Shown: positions 12,377 to 22,879 of the stretch, piece by piece | Layout of the letters: each line of letters opens with the position of its first letter | Position numbering within the stretch: position 1 is the first letter of the stretch | Assembly (NCBI GenBank): GCA_018296165.2 | Contig: JACKQL020000019.1 | Span: 248,001 to 312,000, forward strand | Reading direction: 5' to 3' | Length of the DNA: 64,000 nt | DNA from: Termitomyces sp. T153 | Taxonomy: Eukaryota > Basidiomycota > Agaricomycetes > Agaricales > Lyophyllaceae | The notes under the pieces: model-generated | The model's input: the letters and a program-made list of their open reading frames with translations, nothing else | What the model was told of the DNA's origin: nothing | Databases searched by the model: none | Made by a program: the position numbers and the translations under genes

Positions 12377-13201
12377 TCAATCCCCCACTTCTACTGCTTT
12401 GTCCAGGAACTCTGGCTTGCATGTGCCACCAAACTCCCCTCTGTGCTCCTCCTCTGGGGCTCCACCATTGCTCTGGTCATCCTTATAGAGGGCCTCTCTA
12501 CAAGGGAATGCTAGAGGTGGGGGGTCCAGGAGGTCTAGATTTGCAGAGGGGAGAGTGCCAGCACAATATGCACAGATGGCTGCATGCTCCCAAACTTGAG
12601 TCTGGCACTCTGCCCTGACCTCTGCAGTGCAGGCAGAGCACTTTTGGGGGCACCTGCTCATGGTTACCTCTCCTTTGGTCCAATCAACCTCAGAGTTGTG
12701 CTCATGGAGCCACATGAAACCAAGGATCATGTCCTGCCTTCCCAAGCTGGTAACAGTGAATATGGCATGCTCTGCATGGTTCCAATAATGGAGGACCAGA
12801 TCAACTACAGAGTTGATGGCACCTGCTTTATTAATCATTCTATTGATGTTGTAGACAGGAATGAGCTTGGGAAGGGGCTGTGTAGTCAGGCCATAGCATT
12901 TGACAAACTCTGAGTCCAGGAACAGTTCCATTGCTCCACTGTCTAGAAGAGCTGTGACTCTGCAGGTTTGCTGAGTGTTCATTGTCTCAATCTCCACATT
13001 GAGATGCAGGAGTTGGTAGATGGGCTGGAGGCCATCACATACTATTGGGGCATCTGACATGCTCAAGTAGGACTGTGCCAATGGACCTTTGGAGGTGCTG
13101 AGAGCTTGGCATGGGCTCTGGAGTTGGTATCTGTATGTCTGGAGGGGGGCATTGAGGTTCTTCTGTCTCAGAATGAAGGGCATTGGAAAAGGCAGTTTCA
13201 T
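12377..13201 (-). pseudogene. Retropepsin region of the gypsy element
   Basis: A 274-codon open frame on the - strand. It contains the aspartic protease signature ALLDSGAMELFLDSEFV and a downstream LGFMWL where family members have an LGxPWL-type motif. It is the longest intact frame left in this element and lies between gag and RT as expected. The ends of the protein are not defined by a start codon because the gag-pol frame is broken. Confidence 0.8.
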
Positions 13202-14537
13202 TTTCTATCAACAGACATGAGAACCTGTTAGCACCCAGAAATGGAGGCATACACCTCATCCATTGCTCAACTAAAAATCCCCCTCCAGCTCTGGAGGTGA
13301 GGTGCACATGCTGATCTCCTCCAGAGTTGACTCTGGCTTGTCCAGCAACAGAAGTCTGGCAGCATCCTTTGCAGCCAACAGCTGCAGGAGGAGTTCCTCC
13401 TACTCTATCATGGAAAGGTAGCATACTTCCAAGCCCAGAGAAAGCAGTGCCATGCAAAGTGCCCTGGCTTTTAGCATCTCTGGCACAATGGTGAGGCAGT
13501 GTGGAGCTGCTAGGTAGCATCCACATCCATGGGGATCCCTGGCAGCAGGGGGTGTGCTATGGGGATGGCTAGAGTAAGGGCTGGCCTTGGGTGAGCAGGT
13601 GTGGGGTGGCAGAAATTGATGATCAGAGTGGAGCATAGCATGGAATGGGAGTGGCGGAGCTCCCTCCAGATCTCCATGAGTTGCCATTGGTCCCAGGCCA
13701 CCTTGTACCACAATGCAATCTTTTCACCATTGAGGCAACCCTCCACCAGATTTTCACCAGTGTGGGGTGCAAGCTGTCCTGAAAAGTGAGGCATAGTTGG
13801 AGGCCATCAGGGTAGGCAGCCTATTTGACCAGGGCCCAGAACAAGTCAATGTACTCATCCAGTGTATGCTTCTCTTGTCCATACTGCTCCCTATCACATA
13901 GTGTCAAGGCTGCTGTCTTAGCAGAGTCTAATGGGAAAAACTCCACACAGAAGTCCTTTTCAAAGGCAGCCCAGTCTGGAAAGCTTCCAACACCTCTAGG
14001 GTGACAGAAGACTCATAGCACATAGGTAGAGGCATGTCTGGTCTTCATGTATGACAGCACCCAGGCTATTTTCAATGCATTGGAGTCAAAGGCATCCCTG
14101 CTGAGGTGGATATAGGTGAGGCAGGACTGCAGGAATCACTCTCTGCCAGAGTGAGTGCCATTGTATGCATCTGGTAGCATGGGATGTGGAATCCATGGCT
14201 GGAAGGTTACTGGAGCTGCAAAGACAAGTGCAGATTTAGACATTTGAGCAACACCTGGAGTGATTGGGAGATAAGATCTGTTATTTAGAGGGTAGAGAGT
14301 TTGGTAGTATAGTGGGTGAGAGATGATTGCATTAATTGCACCTGGGTTTCTAAGTGTAGCAGGCAAGTCCAGGCTTCATCCTGTGGGGCCAGGGCCTCCA
14401 AGAGTGTGTCTGGGTTGGCAGGCTGAGACATCAAACTCCATGGTGCTGAATCCTGGTGGGGAGGCATTGGGTAGTGGCTCAGAGGTTCCTTGTGGCTACA
14501 AGGGGCTTCCAGACCATTTTTAGGAGACTTTTTCTGC
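13202..14537 (-). pseudogene. Gag region of the gypsy element
   Basis: Broken - strand frames between the 5' LTR and the protease. A CCHC zinc knuckle is readable at 13484-13443 as CQRC, then a stop, then KPGHFAWHC, showing C-x2-C-x4-H-x4-C spacing. Upstream (14548-14285) is a frame with LHLETQVQLMQSS, probably a coiled coil. The stop inside the zinc knuckle is direct evidence of inactivation. Confidence 0.75.
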
Positions 14538-14842
14538 TGTAAGGGCAACCTCCAGAGTGGCAGATCAGAGTCATGCAGCTAGCAGAGGAGAATCCAAAGA
14601 GAACAAGTCTAAGGATTTCCACTGCTTGGTGTGGTGCATCAGTGGGTGGCAGAGGTGTGGGAACTACTGTACAGATGACCAGAGCTACTCCTAACCCTAG
14701 GGCAATAATTGCTGAGGTAATATGGAGAACTCTGCAGTTCTCCAGAGATCTCTGGGGTTCTAAAAAGAGCTCCAGAGACATCAAACAAGCTGTGGAGGTG
14801 CTGGAACAAGTTACAGAGGTCAGAAATGGAAGTCCCCTGACA
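14538..14842 (-). repeat. 5' LTR of the gypsy element 7610-14842
   Basis: 305 bp, TGTAAGGGCAACCTCC to CCCCTGACA on the + strand. It is shorter than its partner by about 60 bp between CTAGCAGAGG repeats. Confidence 0.88.
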
Positions 14843-14859
14843 CCAACCTTTTGATGGAA

Positions 14860-15440
14860 ATTAAAGGACATGCAGGTAGTGGGAAAGATAATATTGTACC
14901 TTTGGGAGCCAGAAAGCATGGTGTCCCTTGAGGGCACCTTCTATTTGATGGTCTTCACTAACACAGGATCTTTGCAACTGAAAGGCTCCCTCCTGTCCAA
15001 CAAGTCAGTGGACACAATGATATTGGCCCTGAGATTGTATATTGCAGAGGCTGAGAGGCAGACAGTAAAGGTGATTCAGGTTGACAATGGATGAGAATGG
15101 AACAATCTACAATGGAACAAGTTCTGCACTGAATTGGGTATTGTTCACAAACCTGTAGCTCTATATGCTCACTCCCAGAACAACAACCACCATCACTCCA
15201 CCCCCACTCACAGGATTGGCTCTGGTGGCCTCATTTGTTGCTTGTTCCAGCCATTACAGGGAACTGAACTGTTGTCACCATCAATAGGCTCAATTCCATT
15301 CTACCACTTTATGCAAGGCTTCCTATGCCAAACTACATCATACCATCCACACCAACACCAATAATACCAACCTCATCCACTCCCTCCTTATGCATTCCTC
15401 CATTCAACCTATGCACAACTGTGGCCCCTCTCAACAGGTA
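14860..15440 (+). pseudogene. Ty1/copia integrase fragment (copia A, part 1)
   Basis: + strand frames read YLMVFTN, LLSNKSVDTMILALRLYI, VIQVDNG, a stop, EWNNLQWNKFCTELGIVHK and YAHSQNN. This is the copia integrase core, including the DNG of the second catalytic aspartate and the remnant of the SQNGxAER motif around the catalytic glutamate. It breaks down after 15180. The matching RT and RNase H parts lie at 22880-24700 on the same strand, separated by the copia B insertion. The gag and protease part is absent. Confidence 0.8.
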
Positions 15441-16090
15441 GTTGCCTCAACAGGTAATTGCCTCTCAGCAAATGTTTTCTGTCTAACAAGTAGCCTTTTT
15501 GTCAACACTACCCTGATCAAGTAAACTCTGTTGCATGTGCATGCTTTAGGCTGAGGAAGAAGGATTTATATTCCACAGAAACCAATACAATCATAGCCCA
15601 CATGATCATCCAAAAAGCTGAGGTCCTCATGTTAACTTTCAGGATGCTTGTTACCCCCATCCATACTGTTACTTGCACATCCAGCATATCCAGTGCATCT
15701 ACTGCCTCAGCATTCATTGAGTATCCAAATTCCATTATCTAACTACCCACAGGCACCACTTCTTATGTGCTCTCATCCTGGAAAAGGTTATGTGCTCCTT
15801 TGTCATCACATGTGATGCCTGCCAGGAGTTGGCAACAAGGACAGATCATGTGAATGTCTGTATTGAGTAGAAGCGCTCATCACTGTTTGACTTTTCTATA
15901 TTTTTCCTATCACACTAGACATATTGAGGCACATTCTTGTCCTGGAACCCTAGCTATTGTTATATAGTATAGTTAGATATCAGAATAGTAACATAGTAAC
16001 AGGGTTGTAGAAAGATTGATTTCCATCATCTTTGACAGAGTCTAATGTCTTCTGGCTGATAGTGGCTTATTTCAAAGATTAACATGCATG
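15441..16090. other. Decayed repeat sequence, no identifiable feature
   Basis: CpG-poor, no open frame of note. Probably internal sequence of copia A between its integrase and RT fragments, too diverged to read. Confidence 0.4.
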
Positions 16091-16398
16091 TGTAGGAGTG
16101 GCATGGTTCAAGTCAGGCTAGATAAAAGCCAATAAGACTCAGTTACATGCATGTCTATGTGAAGAAAACTAGTTCATTACCTAGATAAAGGCCAATAAGA
16201 CTAGGTAGGCAGAGTAAGTAAATTATAGGAATGTAAAAAGTAAGAATTGCCATACTTCAGTTCTGTGCACATCTATGCAAAGAAAACTGAGGTGTAACAA
16301 GCAAGGAAGTTATATTTAAGGCAGTGTAGCTGAAGACATGTGATGAAGCTATGCTAATGTATGATGAATGCATTGCTAGACACACTCATTCTCTGACA
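16091..16398 (-). repeat. 3' LTR of copia B
   Basis: TGTAGGAGTGGCATGG to ATTCTCTGACA on the + strand. Closely similar to 22278-22583. Confidence 0.9.
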
Positions 16399-16531
16399 CT
16401 CCCACTTGTGTGGAGGTGCAGCCCCATTGCTTTCACAAACTTCCAGTGTTTGTCATGGGGAAGGGCCTTGGTGAAATTATCCATGACCATGTCCTCAGTG
16501 GGTATGAAGCATACAACTGCTTCATCCTTGG

Positions 16532-16920
16532 CTACAAGGTCATCTCATAAATAGTGATATTTTTTGTCAAATGTGTTTTGTTTGAGATCTGTATTGCACT
16601 TCCTTCATGCCTGATTGTCACATAACATAACAAGGTTGATGGTTCCTTCTGTGCATGACCAATGTCCTTGAAGAGATTTTGAAGCCAGGCAAGGTGTTGC
16701 CCAGCATAACACAGTCCTATGTATTCAAATTCAGTCAAGGAGAGCACAACCATAGTTTGGTGCTTGCTTCCCCAGCCAATGGCACTGCAGACAGAGATGA
16801 ACACATAGCCAAAGGAAGATTTTGAGGTATCTGGGTTGCCTGACCAGTCCACATCTGAGTTACCATGGAAAGACATGTCCATGCCCACATTGTTCTCACC
16901 AAATCTAAGTTCCATGTCAC
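16532..16920 (-). pseudogene. RNase H of copia B
   Basis: - strand frame with DVDWSGNPDTSKSSFGYVF, then WGSKHQTMVVLSLTEFEYI. This is the copia RNase H pattern D-x-D-W-x-G ... S-x-S-G-Y ... W-x-S-K-x-Q ... S-x-x-E-x-E-Y with substitutions. The end reads KTHLTKNITI, equivalent to the family's R-x-K-H-I-D motif. The frame is open but key glycines and serines have changed, so it is probably inactive. Confidence 0.82.
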
Positions 16921-16941
16921 TGTTTTAAGGTATCACAAGAC

Positions 16942-17384
16942 TCATTTTGCTGCTGTCCAGTGGTGGTGCTTTGGATTTGCACTGAGATGGCCAAGTATCC
17001 CAACAGCATAAGCAATGTTGGGTCTGGTTTCCATCATGGTGTACATGAGGGAGCAGACAATGCTAGAGTAGGATGTCCATTTACCTGCAATTTCCATTTT
17101 GGTAATTGTGGCATTGTTTTCTGAGTCCTTTGCCATAAGTTTTGAACTTGTTGCCATCAGAGTCCATGTGGGTTTTGGGTTAGCCATTCCACAGCATTTG
17201 ACAATGGTTTTGATGTACTGCTGTTGGGATAGACTGATGGTGCAAGTTTTTTGATTCCACCTGATTTGTATTCTCAAAATGTAGGTTGCAGCTCCAAGGT
17301 CATGCATCTTGGAGGTGCTTAACAGTCTTTGCTTGATACCATCTAGGAAATGGCACAAGTTTGCAGTAAGGATGAAATCATCAA
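16942..17384 (-). pseudogene. Reverse transcriptase, C-terminal part, of copia B
   Basis: - strand frame starting at the second aspartate of the YIDD motif (DFILTANL). It continues through KMHDLGAATYILRIQI, SLSQQQYIKTIVK and RPNIAYAVGILG. The first half of the RT lies at 18586-19121 on the other side of a solo LTR. The few upstream residues shown by a translation (GTGRDI) come from the LTR, not from the RT. Confidence 0.85.
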
Positions 17385-18585
17385 TGTCACGACCCGTCCC
17401 CTGGACCCCCGCACATCGTCCAGCAACCCCCCAATTCCCCAATAACCCTCAACGCTCCGCCGAACTGCTGCCCATGCCCCGCGCCTATTTTGGTTAGCCC
17501 CGACGCAACCCTGGCTAACTCCGACGCCTCCCCAGCTAACTCCAACGGCCCCCTGGCCAACTTCAACACCTTCCCCGCAGCCACTGACACTTACCCTGGA
17601 TCTCCCGAACCCTGAGAACCATCCCCGCTGTTCCCGATCTTCACCACCCATCATCAACTCAACACCCTGGTTCCTCCGACTCATTCTGGAGTATCACGAC
17701 AACCTCGGGGCGACCCACGTTCTCCAACGATCCCATCAACATATCAGTGTGGCCCGATCCTCGATCACAACCGACACCCGCCCACTCTGTCGAGCTCTGC
17801 CAAGCCCCACCGCCGCAGCCGACGTACCCCGAAGTTCTACGGTAATCAGTATATAAGCCGTCAAGTAGCTCTTTGTACTCTAGTCTTGATATTGCTTAAC
17901 GTTACCTATGGTCTGATTGTTTCCTTTTCGTGTTTTGTGTTTCATGTCTCGTTTTCCTTACTCTCAGTCTCCCGGTCTTATCTCAGTCTCCCGGTCTCAT
18001 CACAGTCTCCCGGTCTTATCTCAGTCTCCCGGTCTTGTCTCATCTCCATTTCATTATCGTTCTCATTATTGTTTTGTATCTCCACTCGAATCTACTCTTG
18101 TTCCATATCGACTCCATTCTATTTTGTCTGACGCTGTCTCGGTGACTCCGTCCGGCCGCTGTGCCCAAGTCTTCATCAACCTTAACAACCTCACGGACTC
18201 TGCAGTTACGATTCCAAACCATGACACTCTTTCACCAGGTCCAAACCTTGCTCTTTGCTCGGTCTCGGACTCCATCAACTCCAATTGATCTTCCATCAAA
18301 CCCCGGCTCCGCTCCTGTTGATCACACAGCTGCCTACTCCTTTGCTTCCGCAAATCTCCCATACGGTCTTCTGTATGAACCCCGCCAAGACCGTCCCATT
18401 TCCTTGCAATCCAACTTCTCTGGACCTCCTTGGGTCTGCCTGGATCACATCCCACTGACTATCTGCACAAGCCATCAGTGCCCGGAACGCTCTCGAGTGT
18501 TCAGTTGCCAGTGCAAGGGGATCACGCCCACCTAGTAAGGACTTGCCCAGTGCAGCTGAGCCCCCGAGGTCAGCGGAACCTGACA
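17385..18585 (+). repeat. Solo LTR (same family as 9471-10701) with target duplication ATCAA
   Basis: 1201 bp, TGTCACGACCC to GAACCTGACA. Flanked by perfect 5-bp repeats ATCAA at 17380-17384 and 18586-18590. It has more CpG than the copy at 9471-10701, so it is probably younger or less decayed. It has the TATA motif CAGTATATAAG (about 17847), fewer 24-bp units than its sister (about 17509-17570) and four 19-bp units instead of three (about 17966-18043). Confidence 0.93.
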
Positions 18586-19130
18586 ATCAATGTAGATTAC
18601 TAGGAAACAAATTTTGTTGATTTTGTAGTAGACATACAGACAGGTATTGGTGTTTAGGCATGAGAAGCCAAGGCCCCAAAGCTTCTTGTTGAGCATGAGA
18701 TTCCAGGTTTGACCTGCTTGCTTTAATCCATACAGTGATCTCTTCAAGTGCCAGCAGTACTCTTGCAGAATTTTGATGCTGTCTGGTGGGAGCATGTAGA
18801 GCTCCTCTTCCAACTCTCCATTGAGGTAGGCCATGGCAACATCCATTCTGATCTAATTTGAGATTGTATTTTTCTGCTAGTGTGAGAATAACACAAATTG
18901 ACTTCAGTTGCAATGGGTTCCCAGACTTCTTTCTAGTCTACACCTTCAACTTGGGTGAAACTGCAGGTGACAATCCTTATTTTGTAGCATTTGACATCCT
19001 TGTTTGCATTGTACTTGATGCAGAACACCAATTTTGAGGTAATTGGTTTTACTCCCTTGGGAGTCAGTACTACTTCAAAGACATCATGGCCCATTAGGTT
19101 TTGGAGCTCTTCTTGTAACACTGGTCTACA
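18586..19130 (-). pseudogene. Reverse transcriptase, N-terminal part, of copia B
   Basis: - strand segments 19121-18933 (LQNLMGHDVFEVV, LVFCIKYNANKDV), then 18846-18590 (MDVAMAYLNGELEEELYMLP, LYGLKQAGQTWN, KICFLVIYID). This is the copia RT from finger to palm, with V-A-x-A-Y-L-N as the first catalytic region. It ends at the first aspartate of YIDD. A frameshift or stop lies between the two segments. Confidence 0.85.
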
Positions 19131-19315
19131 GTGCTTGCCATCTTAACCTTCAAAGGCCTCCTTTGCATTTCAAGGAAGTGGGTGGCTGCATGGTCCACTT
19201 CATGATATTCTGGCAAAGTAAACCTCTTCTTCGTCTTCTGACTCTGCCAAGTCACTTAAGTCACTCAGCTTGGGATTGTCAGTGCACACTTGTATGTCTA
19301 ATAGCGTGCAGTGAG

Positions 19316-20690
19316 TCACCTCTGACTATGAACTGTTGGTAGTTTCTGACAACCAGACCTGCTTTTCAGTTCTCTTCCCCTTCTGCTGTTCTTCAAGTTG
19401 GACAGCTTGACAATAGTTGCCATCTCAAATGATGGGTTTGCAAGTATGCAAGGGGCATTCCCTTGGTGGATTAGGAGGAGCTCCCACTGAACTTGAAATC
19501 TGTGGACTTTGGTTGGGAGAACACTTCCATTTTTCACCTGTAGTGGCAGGCAATGTGAGAGGCAGTGTCCTGTTGGAGAGGGGGTTGCTGGTATTGGTTC
19601 TTGTGGTGGAGAAGGTGATGCAGGTGGTGAGGAGTCTGGGATGTTGCTCTTAGCTTCAGGTGGGTCTGCTCCCACTGGTCTCATATTGTTGCTGTTGACT
19701 GATTTGTTGTCTGACTTGTAACCCTCACCAGTGTGGTTTGTGGGTGTTTTATTCAAAGCTAGCCACAAGAAGTTTGGCTCCTACTTGTGCTCTGAAGCCA
19801 GCATGTTTTTGTCCTCAAGGTTGATGCTTTCTGAGGGTGAGTCATGGCTTTTGTCAAATTGAACATGACAGCTGCTGAATTCCTTGGTTGTTGTGACATC
19901 TAGGAGTTTGTATGTCTTTTTCCTGGTTGTGTAGCCAATTAGTATGGCTTTGCAAGCCTTGTCTCCAAATTTCCCTTTGTGCTTGTCCTTGGGTATGAGT
20001 GCATAGGCCATAGACCTGAACAGATGGAACCAAGAGATACAAACCTTTTGATTGAAGATTACTGTGTATAGTACTCTCCCTTGCAATCTGGTAGCTGGAG
20101 TCCTTCTAATAACTGTGGCAGCAGTGAGCATGGTGTCTGACTAGAATGACTTTGGAAGACTAGACTCGATTAGCATGGCTATGGCAGTGTTTACAAGCAT
20201 CTAATTCATACATTCTGCTAACCTGTTTTGTTCAGGAGTGTCTGGTGCCATTGTGAGGTGCACAGTGCCTGTTTTTCCAAGTTCCTCCTTGAACAACTTT
20301 CTGACATACTCTTCTCCATTGTCAGATTGGAAGAAATTGATAAAGTTCTCAGACAGATGAAGTTTGCCAATTTTGGCTCCAAGGTGTGTTTGAATGTCAT
20401 TTTTGAATTCACAAAAGCATAGTAGTGCTTTGCTCTTTACATAAAGTACACCCAGGAGAAACATCCATAACCATCAATATATGAGATCCAGTATTTGTTT
20501 CCATGAAAATCTGCTGTTTTGACAAGTTCACTGATGTCTGAGTGTATGATTTGGAATGGGTGAGTTGCCTTTTGTCCTTTGTGTTTAAAGGGGAGCTTCT
20601 TTGACTTTGCTAATACCCAAGGCTCACAGAATTTTGGTTTTCCCATTGTTTTGTCAATGCCTTTGATGTATCCATTGTTGACCATCTGTA
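19316..20690 (-). pseudogene. Integrase region of copia B
   Basis: - strand. 20685-20437 reads FCEPWVLAKSKKLPFKH, then HSDISELV (first catalytic aspartate). 20464-20201 reads FFQSDNGEEYVRKLF (second aspartate) and PEQNRLAECMN (catalytic glutamate motif). 20131-19781 reads AYALIPKDKHKGKFGDKACK and ILIGY, the copia integrase C-terminal GKK-type region. 19768-19316 is a proline- and serine-rich linker to RT. The catalytic positions are recognisable but the frames are broken between segments. Confidence 0.85.
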
Positions 20691-20699
20691 TCAGCCAGT

Positions 20700-21168
20700 T
20701 TGGTCATATGTGAGTGAGGCAGTGGTGAAGGGTGTGTATGTCAATGGAGGTGAGGGCATGCAGCATTGGTGAGGCATTTAGATGGTACAAGTCTCCCTTG
20801 TGTGATCTGGTGAGCACCACCTTTTGCCCCTTTGAGGTCTTGACTTTGCATGCTCTGTTTTTGAACACAGTGTAGTAGAAGACATTGTATCAACACTAGG
20901 CTGAGCTAAAAGGGTGGATGTAGAGGGTGTTCTTGAGTTCTGTGATCTTGGTGGAGCCATCAACTTCACATTTGAGGGTGACAGTACCAATTCCTGTAGC
21001 TTCAACATGAGAGTTGTCACCAAAGTGAATTTTGTGTGGTGGGTTCAGTTCATTGAAAGTGCCACACTTGAACCATTCATGATGTGGTGTCATGTGAGCT
21101 GAGGTGCCAGAGTCAGCTATTGTGTTTGAGTGAGTCAGGTCCCTTGAGGCACTCCCAATGTAAGCCAA
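20700..21168 (-). pseudogene. Aspartic protease and GAG-pre-integrase region of copia B
   Basis: - strand frame 21168-20896 has the protease motif TIADSGTSAHMTPHHEWF (D-S-G-T/A-S-x-H), then a glycine-rich flap region with GIGTVTL. A broken GAG-pre-integrase segment follows with LYHLNASPMLHAL and HHCLTHI (20800-20690), corresponding to the W-H-x-R-L-G-H zinc-binding motif. Confidence 0.8.
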
Positions 21169-21179
21169 AATGCATGAAA

Positions 21180-22246
21180 TTAATGCCTTAGAAACATGAG
21201 CAGACTTGGTCCTTGAGTATCCTGCTGTCCTGCCACCTGTATTACTATCTGTGCTGTCTGAATCTCCACTGTCTGAGTCTGAGTTGTGACTAGCATGGTT
21301 TGCCTTGCCTTTGCCTTTTTCCTCCCTTTCTTCTTTCCATCCTTCTGTTCCTTCAGCATTTGACAGTTAGAAGTATTGTGAGTGGTGGACTTGTGGAAGT
21401 CACACCATAGTTCCAATTTTGTTTTTGGCTTCTGCTTTGCATTTGCATCAGCCTTGAGCACAGCATTGGAGGAAGCTCCTTGCTGTGAAGGTGAGGCAAT
21501 CAGAAAGTTCAGGAAAGGATAGTGCTTTTCCAGGAGCTAACAAGTTCAAGACAGTGGCATGGAAGGACTCCCACATGGTTTTGTCGGGAAGGGAATGAAG
21601 AAGGATGAATGCAAGGAATTCAGGATTGACTTGCTTCTTCATGGCAGTGAGCTTTGCATTGGCAGCTGATATCACTGAGATGTGGTTGCTGAGTGTGGAG
21701 GGGGATCCATCCCATTTAAGGGTGAGCATGTAGATGAAGGTGTAGAAGGCACTGATGCCAACATTTGTTCCTTTGTGTATCTTTACAAGTCTATCAAACA
21801 TGTCTTTTGTGTGTGGTAAGACTCCAATCTCAATTACAAATCTATCAGAAACATATGCAATGATGATGCCAACAGCTTTGGAGTCATGGACCAACCAGCT
21901 GTTAGTTGTGGGGATGAGCTGACATGTCTGGATATATGACTGGTGCACTCAGAGATAGGCTGATGCTGGGGGCATTATTAGAATGGTGTCCCATACCTTC
22001 TCATGCCAGAGCTTTGCCATGACCCTAATCTTCCATATCTGGAAGTTGTCAGATCCAGTGAGGACTAGACAAGTAGCAGCTTCTGAAGATGACATGCCAT
22101 GATGCAAAGTGTGGGTATTTGAGGTACTGAGTGGGTTCAGAAGTGATCTGGGTGATCTTGGGAAAATTGAGGGTCAAGTTTTGCAGCTGGAAGTGGAAGG
22201 CATATGCTTCCTGTGAGTTTGTCTGATCTTGATTGGTGTTAGGCAA
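21180..22246 (-). pseudogene. Gag of copia B
   Basis: - strand frames of a UBN2-type copia gag. 22246-22049 reads FPKITQITSEPTQYLKYPHF. 21948-21448 reads SKAVGIIIAYVSDRFV, ISAFYTFIYML, and FLAFILLHSLPDKTMWESF. 21461-21180 contains WCDFHKSTTHNTSNCQML, a zinc-knuckle-like C..H..H..C segment followed by a lysine-rich stretch. An ATG lies in the adjacent primer-binding site, but that frame closes after five codons. The rest is broken by stops. Confidence 0.78.
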
Positions 22247-22247
22247 T

Positions 22248-22260
22248 GGGGCTCATAACC
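22248..22260 (-). promoter_or_regulatory. Primer-binding site of copia B (initiator tRNA-Met anticodon type)
   Basis: On the - strand the sequence shortly after the 5' LTR reads GGTTATGAGCCCC. It is complementary to GGGGCTCATAACC, the anticodon stem-loop of eukaryotic initiator tRNA-Met. Priming by an internal tRNA fragment is known for Drosophila copia and yeast Ty5. About 17 bases separate it from the annotated LTR end, so the LTR boundary or the site has drifted. Confidence 0.6.
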
Positions 22261-22277
22261 TTTCAAAGATCAATGTG

Positions 22278-22583
22278 TGTAGGAGTGGCATGGTTTAAGT
22301 TAGGCTAGATAAAAGCCAATAAGACTCAGTTACATGCATGTCTATGCAAAGCAAACTCTTTCATTACCTAGATAAAAGCCAATAAGACTAGGTAGGTAGA
22401 GTAAGTAAATTATGGGAATGTAAAGTAGGAATTGCCATACCTCAGTTCTGTGCACATCTATGCAAAGCAAATTGAGGTGTGACAAGCAAGGAAAACATAT
22501 TTAAGGTGGCATAGCCAAACACACATGATGAAGCCATGCTGATGTATGATGAATGTGTTGCCAGACATGCTCATTCTCTGACA
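22278..22583 (-). repeat. 5' LTR of copia B
   Basis: TGTAGGAGTGGCATGG to ATTCTCTGACA on the + strand, 306 bp. Similar to 16091-16398 with scattered C/T and G/A differences. Confidence 0.9.
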
Positions 22584-22879
22584 GCTTACTCATGAGTTTG
22601 TGGAGAAAGGCTGCTGCTACAATCATTTATATGCAAAATCAACTCCTGTCTACCATGCACCCTGGAACAGTTCCCAGAGAGATATGGCTGGGGAGGAGAT
22701 AGGATGTAGCTCACCTGCAACCTGATGATCAGGATTTGATCTCCACAACTGATGTTCCCATCAACCCTGTTTTACCACTAATTCCACTGCCACACCAACA
22801 GATCACTTCCAGGGTACAACCCTCTGATGGATGCTGCATCTCCCTTGTCTGACTCCACTAGCTGAATCAGTACCAACCA

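Larger units (their letters stand above)
7610..14842 (-). mobile_element. Ty3/gypsy LTR retrotransposon (chromovirus), degenerate, split by a solo LTR
   Basis: Two related LTRs (7610-7973 and 14538-14842) bound about 6 kb of internal sequence read on the - strand in the order gag, protease, RT, RNase H, integrase, chromodomain. Both LTRs run TG..CA on the - strand. A polypurine tract (complement of 7974-7986) abuts the 3' LTR. Flanking 5-mers TCAAC (7605-7609) and CCAAC (14843-14847) are a target duplication with one difference. A 1231-bp solo LTR from another family interrupts it at 9471-10701. Frames are broken by stops and CpG is nearly absent, so this is an old dead copy. Confidence 0.9.
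16091..22583 (-). mobile_element. Ty1/copia LTR retrotransposon (copia B), degenerate, split by a solo LTR
   Basis: Similar LTRs of about 306-308 bp (16091-16398 and 22278-22583) run TG..CA and flank internal sequence read on the - strand. The order is copia-type: gag, protease, integrase, RT, RNase H. A primer-binding site lies next to the 5' LTR (22248-22260) and a purine-rich tract next to the 3' LTR (complement of 16399-16408, CAAGTGGGAG). The RT is cut by the 17385-18585 solo LTR. The flanking 5-mers (GCATG left, GCTTA right) do not match, so the target duplication is lost or the ends recombined. Confidence 0.9.

Noticed and set aside
16086..22588. Target-site duplication for copia B
   Set aside because: Flanking 5-mers GCATG and GCTTA do not match; not claimed.
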